The translations under genes and the position numbers were made by a program. A stretch of 64,000 nt of DNA from NCBI RefSeq assembly GCF_000214825.1, contig NC_015581.1:1550001-1614000 (forward strand), written 5' to 3'. This DNA comes from Thiomicrospira cyclica ALM1. GTDB lineage: Bacteria; Pseudomonadota; Gammaproteobacteria; Thiomicrospirales; Thiomicrospiraceae. The notes beneath the pieces were generated by a model that was given only the letters and a program-made list of their open reading frames with translations, ran no database searches and was not told the DNA's origin. Below, piece by piece: positions 1 to 6,807 of this stretch; the first letter of the stretch is position 1; each line of letters starts with the position of its first letter.

Positions 1-24
1 CGCTTAATTCTCGCACTACTCACT

Positions 25-51
25 ACTGACCGCTTTGTAACAGTGGTCAGT
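25..51. repeat. Inverted repeat upstream of mgtE
   Basis: The arms ACTGACC and GGTCAGT are separated by 13 bases. It could be the end of an upstream transcript or a protein site. There is no T-run, so it is not a typical intrinsic terminator. Nothing else is clear in bases 1-163 apart from an AT-rich mgtE leader, and I see no M-box-like structure. Confidence 0.3.
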
Positions 52-163
52 CAAGCCATTAAGATTCGGATAATTTTTTACACACCCTCATAACATTAAT
101 TAAGTGGTAACTAAATTTTGTTAAAATAGTTCGCAATTCAATGATCAACATAAAAGTCTAATT

Positions 164-1555
164 ATGAGCTATCCATGGGAGTATGACCCGTCACATAACA
201 CTAAGGTTTTCCATGACCGCCTCGACGAGCTGGAAGAGTTACTCAACCAGCGACAGTTCGACAAAATTCGTCAACGTATTCAGCTCATTGAAGTGCAAGA
301 CACCGCCGAGCTACTTGAAGGGCTTGCCAAAGCTACCCAAATTTTATTTTTTCGCACCCTGCCACGTAAAACGGCTTCCGCTGTTTTTGCCTATTTATCG
401 CAACCCGCTAAAGAAGAACTTATCTCCCACCTCAGTGATGAAGATAGCTTGCATCTGGTTAAAAGTCTTGAAGCGGATGACCGCGCAGCTTTCCTCGATG
501 AGTTGCCAGCGGCGATTGTAAAAACCTTGACCCAAAAACTGCCCCATGAACAGCTACGTGAAGTTCAGTTGTTATTAGGTTACCCAGCCGATAGTGTTGG
601 GCGTGTTATGCGACCAGATTACGTTGCCATCCATAAAGACTGGACCATCCAATATGCCCTCGATTATTTAAAAGATTTAAATCAAGATGCCACACGCTTA
701 AATACACTGTTTGTTTTAGATGAAGACAATATCCTACTAGATGCCTTACATATCCGTAAGTTGGCTTTAGCACGTGACTCCAGTGACCTAATTGCCGATC
801 TTATGGACCACAAGGTTATCTTTATTGAAGCCACGGAGAACCAGGAAAAAGCTGTCGAGATGATGCAGCATTATGATCTCAACTCTCTGCCTGTTGTTGA
901 TATTGATGGCGAGCTAGTCGGCATGGTAACCGTCGATGATATTTTAGATATTGCCGAAGCAGAAACGACTAAAGACTTCCATAAAATGGGTTCTGTTGGG
1001 GTTATTAACTTTAGCATAAGCGAAGCGAGCCCAGTGTTGCTTTATCGTAAACGCATCGGCTGGTTAATATTATTGGTATTTGTTAATATTTTTGCTGGCC
1101 TGGCGATTGCCACCTTTGAAGATACCATTACAGCCGTGGTCGCCCTCGTGTTCTTTTTACCTTTAATAATTGGTAGTTCCGGGAATGCGGGCTCACAAGC
1201 CTCTACCTTAATGGTGCGCTCACTAGCCACGGGCGATGTTGAACTGCGCGACTGGGGTCGATTAATTATTAAAGAAGTCAGTGTAGCCGCGGCCTTGGGT
1301 ATTACCATGGGTATTGCCATTGCGTCGATTGGCTATTGGCGTGGCGGCTGGGATTTAGCTGCTGTTGTGGCACTATCCATGGTTGCCGTAGTTATTGTCG
1401 GCAGTTTAATGGGCATGAGCTTACCCTTCTTACTGTCCAAATTGAAAATTGATCCTGCAACGGCAAGTGCGCCCTTAATTACCTCGATGGCGGATATCCT
1501 AGGCATCCTAATTTACTTTAGTATTGCTGTAGCGATATTACCAACGAGTGGTTAG
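164..1555 (+). CDS. mgtE: Magnesium transporter MgtE
   Basis: Inner-membrane Mg2+ channel/transporter, 463 aa, the normal length for MgtE. The order is an N-terminal superhelical domain (about residues 20-125), a CBS pair (about 135-260, entered by a YPADSVGRVM stretch typical of MgtE), a connecting helix, and a membrane domain from about residue 295 to the end. The pore signature GNAGSQ is at 340-345. In the family the cytosolic N and CBS domains bind Mg2+ and close the pore when the ion is plentiful. The gene stands alone before tRNA-Asn. The ATG at 164 keeps the whole N domain but has only a weak ribosome site. No riboswitch is visible upstream. Confidence 0.93.
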   Translation: MSYPWEYDPSHNTKVFHDRLDELEELLNQRQFDKIRQRIQLIEVQDTAELLEGLAKATQILFFRTLPRKTASAVFAYLSQPAKEELISHLSDEDSLHLVKSLEADDRAAFLDELPAAIVKTLTQKLPHEQLREVQLLLGYPADSVGRVMRPDYVAIHKDWTIQYALDYLKDLNQDATRLNTLFVLDEDNILLDALHIRKLALARDSSDLIADLMDHKVIFIEATENQEKAVEMMQHYDLNSLPVVDIDGELVGMVTVDDILDIAEAETTKDFHKMGSVGVINFSISEASPVLLYRKRIGWLILLVFVNIFAGLAIATFEDTITAVVALVFFLPLIIGSSGNAGSQASTLMVRSLATGDVELRDWGRLIIKEVSVAAALGITMGIAIASIGYWRGGWDLAAVVALSMVAVVIVGSLMGMSLPFLLSKLKIDPATASAPLITSMADILGILIYFSIAVAILPTSG

Positions 1556-1651
1556 GTAACGCAAATTAACCAAGCCACTTCAACATGGAGCCCTATAAGC
1601 AAAGCCAATAAATACAGGCGCTGGATGATTAAATATTTTTCATAAAAAGGC

Positions 1652-1679
1652 TTGCAAAGTCTTTCTAAGGCTCTATAAT
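1652..1679 (+). promoter_or_regulatory. Promoter of tRNA-Asn
   Basis: A -35 TTGCAA (1652-1657) and a consensus -10 TATAAT (1674-1679) are 16 bp apart. They are followed by the GC-rich discriminator ACGCCCC, the kind associated with stringent control of stable RNA promoters. Confidence 0.75.
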
Positions 1680-1711
1680 ACGCCCCAGCAAACGCAAGTT
1701 TGAACGACTAT

Positions 1712-1787
1712 TCCCCAATAGTTCAGTTGGTAGAACACCGGACTGTTAATCCGTATGTCCCTGGTTCGAGTCCAGGTTGGGGAGCCA
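1712..1787 (+). tRNA. tRNA-Asn (GTT)
   Basis: A 76-nt cloverleaf with acceptor arms TCCCCAA/TTGGGGA, discriminator G and an encoded CCA. The anticodon GTT is at 1745-1747 and the T-loop GGTTCGAGTCC is present. It is followed directly by an intrinsic terminator, so it is a single-gene transcript. Confidence 0.97.
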
Positions 1788-1793
1788 AATTTT

Positions 1794-1827
1794 AAACCCT
1801 AGTTATTTATTTAACTGGGGTTTTTTT
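1794..1827 (+). terminator. Intrinsic terminator after tRNA-Asn
   Basis: The stem AAACCCTAGTTA pairs with TAACTGGGGTTT (one wobble) across a short AT loop and runs into a T7 tract. Confidence 0.85.
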
Positions 1828-1974
1828 ATGACCTAATCTTACTTAATGATCGTTAACAGCCAAACCTGTTAAGGCTTTTTCCAATGCTTAGTTAACTGCT
1901 TCCGAATCAAGCAATAAAAATAGTATAGCCACTGTCACCCGCTTTTTAGGTTCCAACTGAAATGTTAAATTGGC

Positions 1975-2069
1975 CAGCGAAAAACACTAAGCTGTTGATT
2001 TTTCGTTATTTCAGGCATAAAAAAACCCGCTTGAAGCGGGTTAATTTATGAAAATGGTGGCTACACCGG
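1975..2069 (-). repeat. Left copy of tRNA-Met 3' end (putative attL)
   Basis: This 95-bp segment aligns without gaps to 9611-9705, with 81 of 95 bases identical by hand count. The first 29 bp are identical. The last 18 bp (2052-2069) are identical and include 15 bp of the 3' end of tRNA-Met, CCGGTGTAGCCACCA on the minus strand. Past 2069 the sequence no longer matches the tRNA. The middle holds a hairpin terminator whose stem differs from the right copy yet still pairs. This is what site-specific insertion at a tRNA 3' end leaves behind; a decayed tandem tRNA gene is the alternative. Confidence 0.75.
2019..2040 (-). terminator. Orphan tRNA-Met-type terminator
   Basis: The hairpin CCCGC-TTGAA-GCGGG is followed on the minus strand by seven T. 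It belongs to the truncated tRNA-Met 3' copy and has the same position as the terminator of the intact tRNA-Met (9655-9676). Confidence 0.7.
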
Positions 2070-2119
2070 CCATCAATAGTTATTTAAAATCAATTACTTA
2101 AAATAGAACCTTTTAAAAA

Positions 2120-2143
2120 GTCACACATTTGGTCACACTTTTG
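2120..2143. repeat. Tandem 12-bp repeats, possible integrase arm sites
   Basis: GTCACACATTTG is followed directly by GTCACACTTTTG (11 of 12 bases identical), about 50 bp inside the left tRNA-Met fragment. Short direct repeats at this distance from a tRNA att site are typical arm-type binding sites of tyrosine integrases. No integrase gene remains, so this is an inference. Confidence 0.4.
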
Positions 2144-2298
2144 GAAATTTTTTTACTTCTAAATTCATGCCTAAAAATCTCACCCTTTAAGGCACTGTGC
2201 TAGCCATAGACAAACCCACATTAGTTGTCACCAAGCGCACAAGTCAGTTGTCATTCTAACACTAAGTTAACCTTCCGTACTTTTCCAGTAAAAGACAA

Positions 2299-2347
2299 TT
2301 GACAAGTCAGACACAAGCTATCAAAATGATAGCTATCAATTTGATAG
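2299..2347 (+). promoter_or_regulatory. Promoter and double operator of the toxin-antitoxin pair
   Basis: A consensus -35 TTGACA (2299-2304) is followed 17 bp later by a weak -10 (CAAAAT, 2322-2327). Two abutting perfect inverted repeats, CTATCA-AAA-TGATAG (2318-2332) and CTATCA-ATT-TGATAG (2333-2347), cover the -10 and end 7 bp before the first start codon. This is the usual layout of an autorepressed toxin-antitoxin operon. The HTH protein encoded at 2715-3170 is the likely ligand. Confidence 0.7.
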
Positions 2348-2354
2348 GCACTTT

Positions 2355-2693
2355 ATGGACGAGAACAATCAACCGATCGTTACCTTTCCCTTGCAAGACA
2401 AGGTTGCCAAACAAATCATCCGTGATTTGGCCAGCAATCAAACGCACAAGGTGCGCTTTGGACAACATGCAAAACAACGCATGACCGAAAGGAATGTAAC
2501 AATTCGGCAAGTTTTTGATGTTCTAAAAAGTGCTAACAGCTATTTTACTGAACGCCCGCACCTTACACCTGGGGGCAGCTGGAAATGCAATCTTCTTGGC
2601 ATTGCTGCCGGCGAACGTATTGAAGTTGTCATAGATTTAAAAGAATGTGAAACAGAACCGAACGCGTACATCGTGACGGTTATGGTCAAATAA
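2355..2693 (+). CDS. DUF4258-type protein, probable toxin of a TA pair
   Basis: A 112-aa protein with the DUF4258 pattern: FGQHAKQRMTERNVT (about residues 35-49), a helix QVFDVLKSA, then a strand-rich end LGIAAGERIEVVIDLKE. DUF4258 proteins share the small RelE/MqsR-like fold and are often encoded next to HTH antitoxins; many are presumed mRNA-cleaving toxins, though activity is not proven for most. It is first in a two-gene operon, 21 bp before the HTH gene and behind a double palindromic operator. Toxin-first order is the HigBA/MqsRA layout. The toxin role is inferred from context. Confidence 0.7.
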   Translation: MDENNQPIVTFPLQDKVAKQIIRDLASNQTHKVRFGQHAKQRMTERNVTIRQVFDVLKSANSYFTERPHLTPGGSWKCNLLGIAAGERIEVVIDLKECETEPNAYIVTVMVK

Positions 2694-2714
2694 GACCACT
2701 AACGGAGACTAAAT

Positions 2715-3170
2715 ATGCATGACCACCTATACCACTACACCGAGTGTGGGTTAGATAACGTGTACCTTGCGAATGGGTACGAAGTCGTTATTGAAGATGG
2801 CGAAACCTATACCAGTATTCATGCGCTTGACGATTTGCACGCGCAGATTGGTCATGCTTTAACACAAAAAACTAGCGCCCTGACCGCGCAAGAATTTCGT
2901 TTTCTACGCACTGAACTCAATCTGTCTCAAAAAGCCCTTGGCGATCTATTAGGGGTGGATGGTCAAACCGTTGCGCGCTGGGAAAAAGGCGAAACCACGA
3001 TTCCACGCACCAGCGATGTGATACTCCGCGCCTACTATCAAGAAACGCTGCAACAAGATAGCCACATTGCATTATTACTTAAAAGCCTGAGTGAGCTGGA
3101 TACCAACGACACCATGAACCAATTAGAGTTTGAAAAACGCGATAAACACTGGGTTCGTAAAACCGCCTGA
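2715..3170 (+). CDS. HTH (MqsA/XRE-type) antitoxin-like regulator
   Basis: A 151-aa protein. The N-terminal part (YHYTECGLDNVYLANGY) resembles the short domain that precedes the HTH in MqsA-like antitoxins paired with DUF4258. An XRE helix-turn-helix follows at about residues 68-115, with FRFLRTELNLSQKALGDLLG and WEKGETTIP. The N-terminal zinc-binding cysteine pairs of canonical MqsA are absent; only one Cys (C11) is seen there. The ATG has a good ribosome site (GGAGA, about 8 bp upstream). It probably neutralises the upstream protein and represses their promoter through the CTATCA-N3-TGATAG sites. Confidence 0.75.
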   Translation: MHDHLYHYTECGLDNVYLANGYEVVIEDGETYTSIHALDDLHAQIGHALTQKTSALTAQEFRFLRTELNLSQKALGDLLGVDGQTVARWEKGETTIPRTSDVILRAYYQETLQQDSHIALLLKSLSELDTNDTMNQLEFEKRDKHWVRKTA

Positions 3171-3221
3171 TGCAGACAACATAAAGGCGTGGGTTAAGCA
3201 AAAGCTTTGAAAACTCTACTA

Positions 3222-5669
3222 TTACTGCTCATATAAATACCCCTGACTGCTGACAAATGTTTCGCGGATTTGCGGGATCGACCCCAAGTGCGCCAGCGCA
3301 TCCGGCAGTGAGTTGTACTTCAGTTCTAGCAAACCTTTCATATTTTTAACCGACAACTGTTCAACGCCATGCAACTCATACTGATTAAGTATGAAGTTTA
3401 TAAACGCTTGCTGTTGACTGGTGTAGTGCTGTTGTATCTCGCGACTCGCCCGTTCCACGCGTTGATGACGCGAGTACACCTCGCTGGCAAAGGCGACATA
3501 GGCCAACACATCATATACATCGCTCTGCTCGGCCTCGATAAGTGCTTTCATTTGGTCAAATAATGGTTTGTCGTAACCTGCTTCGGCTAACTGGTCTAAC
3601 AAGCTATCGCGTGTGATGGGATCGCGCCAGATGCTGCGCAACTCATCTTCATTTTTAAAGAATCTTGGCAAATCATCAAACATCCGCTCCAAAAACTCTT
3701 TCGCAGAAATTGGCTTACCATCCGGCCCCCAATATAAGGTCGTGGAAACAAACTTAATCTGGCGTGACTTGCCATCCGACAACTCCAACACCACCTTTTC
3801 AATCTTATTACAGACACAAGGTCGTTGGCCACATTCAGGGCATGGCTCGGGTTTTGGCTTAGAACAGACACACGGTTGCTGTCCGCAGACATAGCAAGGC
3901 GGCTCAGGCTCGCCCGTTTTATTACACACGCAAGGCAACTCACCACATTTTTCACAGGATGTCGGTTCAGTCACTTCCGCAGGCTCGCCATCCCAATCCG
4001 GGTCGGCAAAATTATGATGCGCCTTCACAAAATCATAAATCGTAAAAAACGCCTTACCATCATACAGCCGCGTGCCACGCCCAATAATCTGCTTAAACTC
4101 AATCATATTGTTACAAGGTCGCATCAACACAATGTTACGCACATTACGCGCATCGACACCGGTTGAGAGCTTGCGTGAAGTGGTTAATACGGTGGGGATG
4201 GTTTTTTCATTGTCTTGGAAAATTTTTAAATCATTCTCACCCGCTACGCCATCGGTTGCGGTAATCCGCACGCAATAATTGGGATTAGTCGTCCAACCGC
4301 GTTTCACCGCATACTGCTGAATCCTATCGCGCACCAGGCCTGCGTGTTCTTGGGTGGCGCAAAACACAATGGTTTTCTCATGCGGATTACATTGGTCCAT
4401 CCAATACTCAACACGCTTTTGCTCACGCGCCGGAATGGTAATAAGCCGATTAAAGTCGCCTTCTTTATACAGCTTGCCCGGTTCAGGCTCGCCCTTCACC
4501 ACCAAACCATCGGATGGGTTATAAACATACTCGTCCATCGTGCCAACAATCGGCATCACCTTAAACGGCGTTAAAAAACCATCATCAATGCCTTGTTTCA
4601 GGGTATAGCTATAAACCGGGTCACCAAAATAGCCATAAGTATCGGCGTTCTCGGTACGCTTAGGCGTGGCGGTTAAACCCAATTGCACCGCCGGCGAGAA
4701 ATAATCCAAAATGGCACGCCAACTGGATTCATCATTCGCGCCGCCACGGTGACATTCATCAATAATAATCAGGTCAAAAAAGTCCTTCGGGTAATCGCCA
4801 AAGTAAGGCGTGTCATTGCCTTGCTCATCTTGACCGCCGCTCATAAAGGTTTGGAAGATGGTAAAGAATACGCTGGCGTTTTTTGGCACCCCGCCATCCT
4901 TTTTAATTTCGTGGGGTGCAATACGTTTTAACGCATCTTCACCAAACGGGTTGAAATCGTTAAACGCCTGCTTGGCGAGAATATTGCGATCAGCTAAAAA
5001 CAAAATACGCGGGCGGCGTTTTGCGAGTGCGGGTTCGTTTTGCGCCGACAAACTCCACTTGCTGTGAAATAACTTCCAGGAGGTTTGAAAAGAAATCGAG
5101 GTTTTCCCCGTGCCGGTAGCCAGCGTCAGCAAAATCCGATTTTTACCCTTGGCGATCGCATCCAACACCGCATTAATCGCGTTCTCTTGGTAATAACGCG
5201 GCAGCCAACTGCCCGACTTGGTTTCATAACCCACTTCGCTAAAGCGCAACCGCCAGGCCTGGCTAACCGAAGGCGCGGTTTCATCAAAGGTTATCTGCCA
5301 TAAGGTTTCAGGGGATAAAAAACGATCTACCTGCTTTTCCTCACCCGTCGCCATGTCGATCTGATAAATCACATGACCATTGGTGGCATAAGCAAATCGG
5401 CAATTTAATCGCGTGGCATAATCCTTAGCTTGGCGCACGCCATCACTATAAGACAAGGCTTCTTTTTTGGCCTCTACCACCGCCAGCTTGCGGTTTTTGT
5501 ACACCAACACATAATCGCTGCTCACCGGTTTCGCGCGTTGCCCGCCCAGCATAATGCGCCCAGGACAAATCACCTCTCGGCGAATATACGCCTGGTCAGT
5601 CACCCCCCAACCCGCTTGTTGCAGTTTCGGGTCGATCAGTTCTGCGCGTGTGTCAGCTTCGTTTCTCAT
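3222..5669 (-). CDS. hsdR: Type I restriction endonuclease subunit R (HsdR)
   Basis: The 815-aa motor and nuclease subunit of a type I restriction enzyme, near the length of EcoAI-family HsdR. Nuclease motif: D52 with E67-A-K69 (SSDYVLVY ... VVEAKKE). Helicase motifs: Walker A ATGTGKT (185-191), DECH (305-308) and LTATPKR. A Cys-rich insert at about 572-620 has three CxxCGxxPCVCxK units, probably zinc-binding, before the C-terminal domain that contacts the modification complex. The ATG has GAGG at 7 bp. It is last in the minus-strand hsd operon, 18 bp after the Abi_2 gene. It would cut unmethylated DNA after translocation when joined to HsdM and HsdS. Confidence 0.93.
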   Translation of the reverse strand: MRNEADTRAELIDPKLQQAGWGVTDQAYIRREVICPGRIMLGGQRAKPVSSDYVLVYKNRKLAVVEAKKEALSYSDGVRQAKDYATRLNCRFAYATNGHVIYQIDMATGEEKQVDRFLSPETLWQITFDETAPSVSQAWRLRFSEVGYETKSGSWLPRYYQENAINAVLDAIAKGKNRILLTLATGTGKTSISFQTSWKLFHSKWSLSAQNEPALAKRRPRILFLADRNILAKQAFNDFNPFGEDALKRIAPHEIKKDGGVPKNASVFFTIFQTFMSGGQDEQGNDTPYFGDYPKDFFDLIIIDECHRGGANDESSWRAILDYFSPAVQLGLTATPKRTENADTYGYFGDPVYSYTLKQGIDDGFLTPFKVMPIVGTMDEYVYNPSDGLVVKGEPEPGKLYKEGDFNRLITIPAREQKRVEYWMDQCNPHEKTIVFCATQEHAGLVRDRIQQYAVKRGWTTNPNYCVRITATDGVAGENDLKIFQDNEKTIPTVLTTSRKLSTGVDARNVRNIVLMRPCNNMIEFKQIIGRGTRLYDGKAFFTIYDFVKAHHNFADPDWDGEPAEVTEPTSCEKCGELPCVCNKTGEPEPPCYVCGQQPCVCSKPKPEPCPECGQRPCVCNKIEKVVLELSDGKSRQIKFVSTTLYWGPDGKPISAKEFLERMFDDLPRFFKNEDELRSIWRDPITRDSLLDQLAEAGYDKPLFDQMKALIEAEQSDVYDVLAYVAFASEVYSRHQRVERASREIQQHYTSQQQAFINFILNQYELHGVEQLSVKNMKGLLELKYNSLPDALAHLGSIPQIRETFVSSQGYLYEQ

Positions 5670-5687
5670 TAAATGACCTCAGTTATC

Positions 5688-6593
5688 TCAACTTTTCCAA
5701 ATGGGATACGCTTGCCAATTGGCAGGAAAACCCATCTGCGCTCTATTCACTTGTGGGTACGAATCCAGCAGTGCCGTTAATCGATGCAACCAATCGTGTT
5801 CAGGTTGCACCTTGTTTAGCACCCAAGCCATCATCACCAAGGTGTTATAAATTTTGCTTTGGGCTTGGCGTTCTGTTTGAAACGCCTCAATCACCGCATG
5901 GGGTTTATGGCTAGGAAGTTGCAGCTTAAACGTAAAATGCTTATGCCATACCCTCGCATGGTGTGCGCAGTGATTGCGCAAAATGGTTAAGTGATGTAAG
6001 AACGAGGTTAAAACCTTACTATCTAGCTCATAATTGTCAGCGATAGCCAGCGCATCCTGTCGCGTTTTTAAATTCTTAAACCAACTCGACAATTGCCCCA
6101 TTGACATCACCTCGACTGCAGCCCAAATCGGCGGCACAGGTTCGTGATACTTTGCGGCCAGGTGCAAGATAAACTCCTCGCGACTTCTTGAAACTTCCAC
6201 TGTCAATTTTGCCAAGGTATCGTGATACACCTTTGAGTTGCTAAACAAACTCGCATCTAATAAAGCGTGTGCGCCATACTTAGCCCCTAAATGGTAAGCC
6301 AGCTTGGTGCGAATAGAGACCTCAATCTGCTCAATCGCATCCAACAATAAAATGCGCAATGACTTATCAAATTGATACAGGGCGAGAATGTCTGAAAAGC
6401 GGGTATTAGGCTTAAACTTTTGACCGTTTTCACGATACCCGTACCAATAACCGGATAAACGATAATAATTAAGATGGGAAAGGAAATGCTCAACTTGCGC
6501 ATCCGGTAGGTCTAGCACCATACCTTGTGCCAGCAGTTTTTGCCGTTGTTCGGCGTAGCTAAGATGGGGTTTTTGATAGCTAACCTTAGCCAT
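5688..6593 (-). CDS. Abi_2 (AbiD/AbiF-like) abortive infection protein with two HEPN motifs
   Basis: A 301-aa protein from the ATG at 6593 (GGGGATACCGTT just upstream). An upstream in-frame start would extend it into the terminator of the RNA described at 6613-6673, so I chose the inner ATG. It opens with the Abi_2 hallmark KPHLSYAEQRQKLLAQG and LNYYRLSGYWYGYR (residues 8-54). Two HEPN-type Rx4-6H motifs are visible: R95-TKLAY-H101 and R206-NHCA-H211. HEPN proteins are RNases, and AbiF-type proteins act as toxins in abortive infection, reported to be held by a small RNA encoded next to them. The gene lies inside the hsdM-hsdS-hsdR operon, suggesting a back-up when restriction fails (inference). 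Confidence 0.85.
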   Translation of the reverse strand: MAKVSYQKPHLSYAEQRQKLLAQGMVLDLPDAQVEHFLSHLNYYRLSGYWYGYRENGQKFKPNTRFSDILALYQFDKSLRILLLDAIEQIEVSIRTKLAYHLGAKYGAHALLDASLFSNSKVYHDTLAKLTVEVSRSREEFILHLAAKYHEPVPPIWAAVEVMSMGQLSSWFKNLKTRQDALAIADNYELDSKVLTSFLHHLTILRNHCAHHARVWHKHFTFKLQLPSHKPHAVIEAFQTERQAQSKIYNTLVMMAWVLNKVQPEHDWLHRLTALLDSYPQVNRAQMGFPANWQAYPIWKS

Positions 6594-6807
6594 AACGGTA
6601 TCCCCAGAAACGAAAAACCCCTCGCAGGGCGCTGTTCTCGTCATAGACTTGGGTAGCGGGAGGGGTGTTGTTGAATCTTATTATAAAGCTTTGCACCGAC
6701 AAATAACAAATGCTTTTTTTGACATCGCCCGCTCTAAACGCCACCCAGGCCTGCTCATTGCGGCTAAGGCGTAATTCATCGACAAGGGCTATATCACGAT
6801 GGTTCAT
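6586..6807 (-). CDS. Doubtful small ORF between hsdS and the Abi_2 gene
   Basis: A 73-aa frame whose ATG overlaps the hsdS stop (ATGA) and whose end overlaps the Abi_2 start by 8 bp. This arrangement would suit a translationally coupled gene. The first 30 residues (RLSRNEQAWVAFRAGDV) read like protein and contain a copy of the CAGGCCTG palindrome. The second half, however, is also a promoter, a small RNA and a terminator. It may be a decayed gene remnant. I do not recognise it. Confidence 0.3.
   Translation of the reverse strand: MNHRDIALVDELRLSRNEQAWVAFRAGDVKKSICYLSVQSFIIRFNNTPPATQVYDENSALRGVFRFWGYRYG
6613..6673 (-). ncRNA. Candidate abiF-type small RNA upstream of the Abi_2 gene
   Basis: The predicted transcript starts about 7 nt after a perfect TATAAT and ends in a hairpin plus T5, roughly 60 nt, 20 nt before the Abi_2 ATG. 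The 5' arm ACCCCTCCCGC pairs with the 3' arm GCGAGGGGT (a CC bulge in the 5' arm). The large loop carries TACCCAAGTCTATGACGAG. Position, size and sequence resemble, from memory, the abiF RNA motif described beside abiF genes. AbiF small RNAs are thought to neutralise the HEPN toxin. The structure is visible; the identity is inferred. Confidence 0.6.
6680..6709 (-). promoter_or_regulatory. Promoter of the small RNA before the Abi_2 gene
   Basis: On the minus strand, -35 TTGTTA (6704-6709) lies 18 bp before a perfect -10 TATAAT (6680-6685). It sits inside the hsd operon, so the RNA (and the Abi_2 gene by read-through) can be made independently of hsdMS. Confidence 0.65.

Larger units (their letters stand above)
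1828..2298. other. Gene-free left edge of the defence island
   Basis: No credible gene lies here. The stretch contains the truncated copy of the tRNA-Met 3' end with its terminator (1975-2069) and two abutting 12-bp direct repeats, GTCACACATTTG and GTCACACTTTTG (2120-2143). These look like integrase arm-type sites. The rest is AT-rich and unrecognised. It marks the boundary between chromosomal backbone and the toxin-antitoxin/restriction genes. Confidence 0.6.

Noticed and set aside
1-163. Mg2+ riboswitch (M-box or mgtA leader type) upstream of mgtE
   Set aside because: Only a 7-bp inverted repeat and an AT-rich leader are visible; the space between the likely promoter and start is too short for these structures.
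2299-2510. Short frames on both strands over the toxin-antitoxin operator
   Set aside because: They overlap the promoter, operators and the DUF4258 gene in other frames and have no supporting features.
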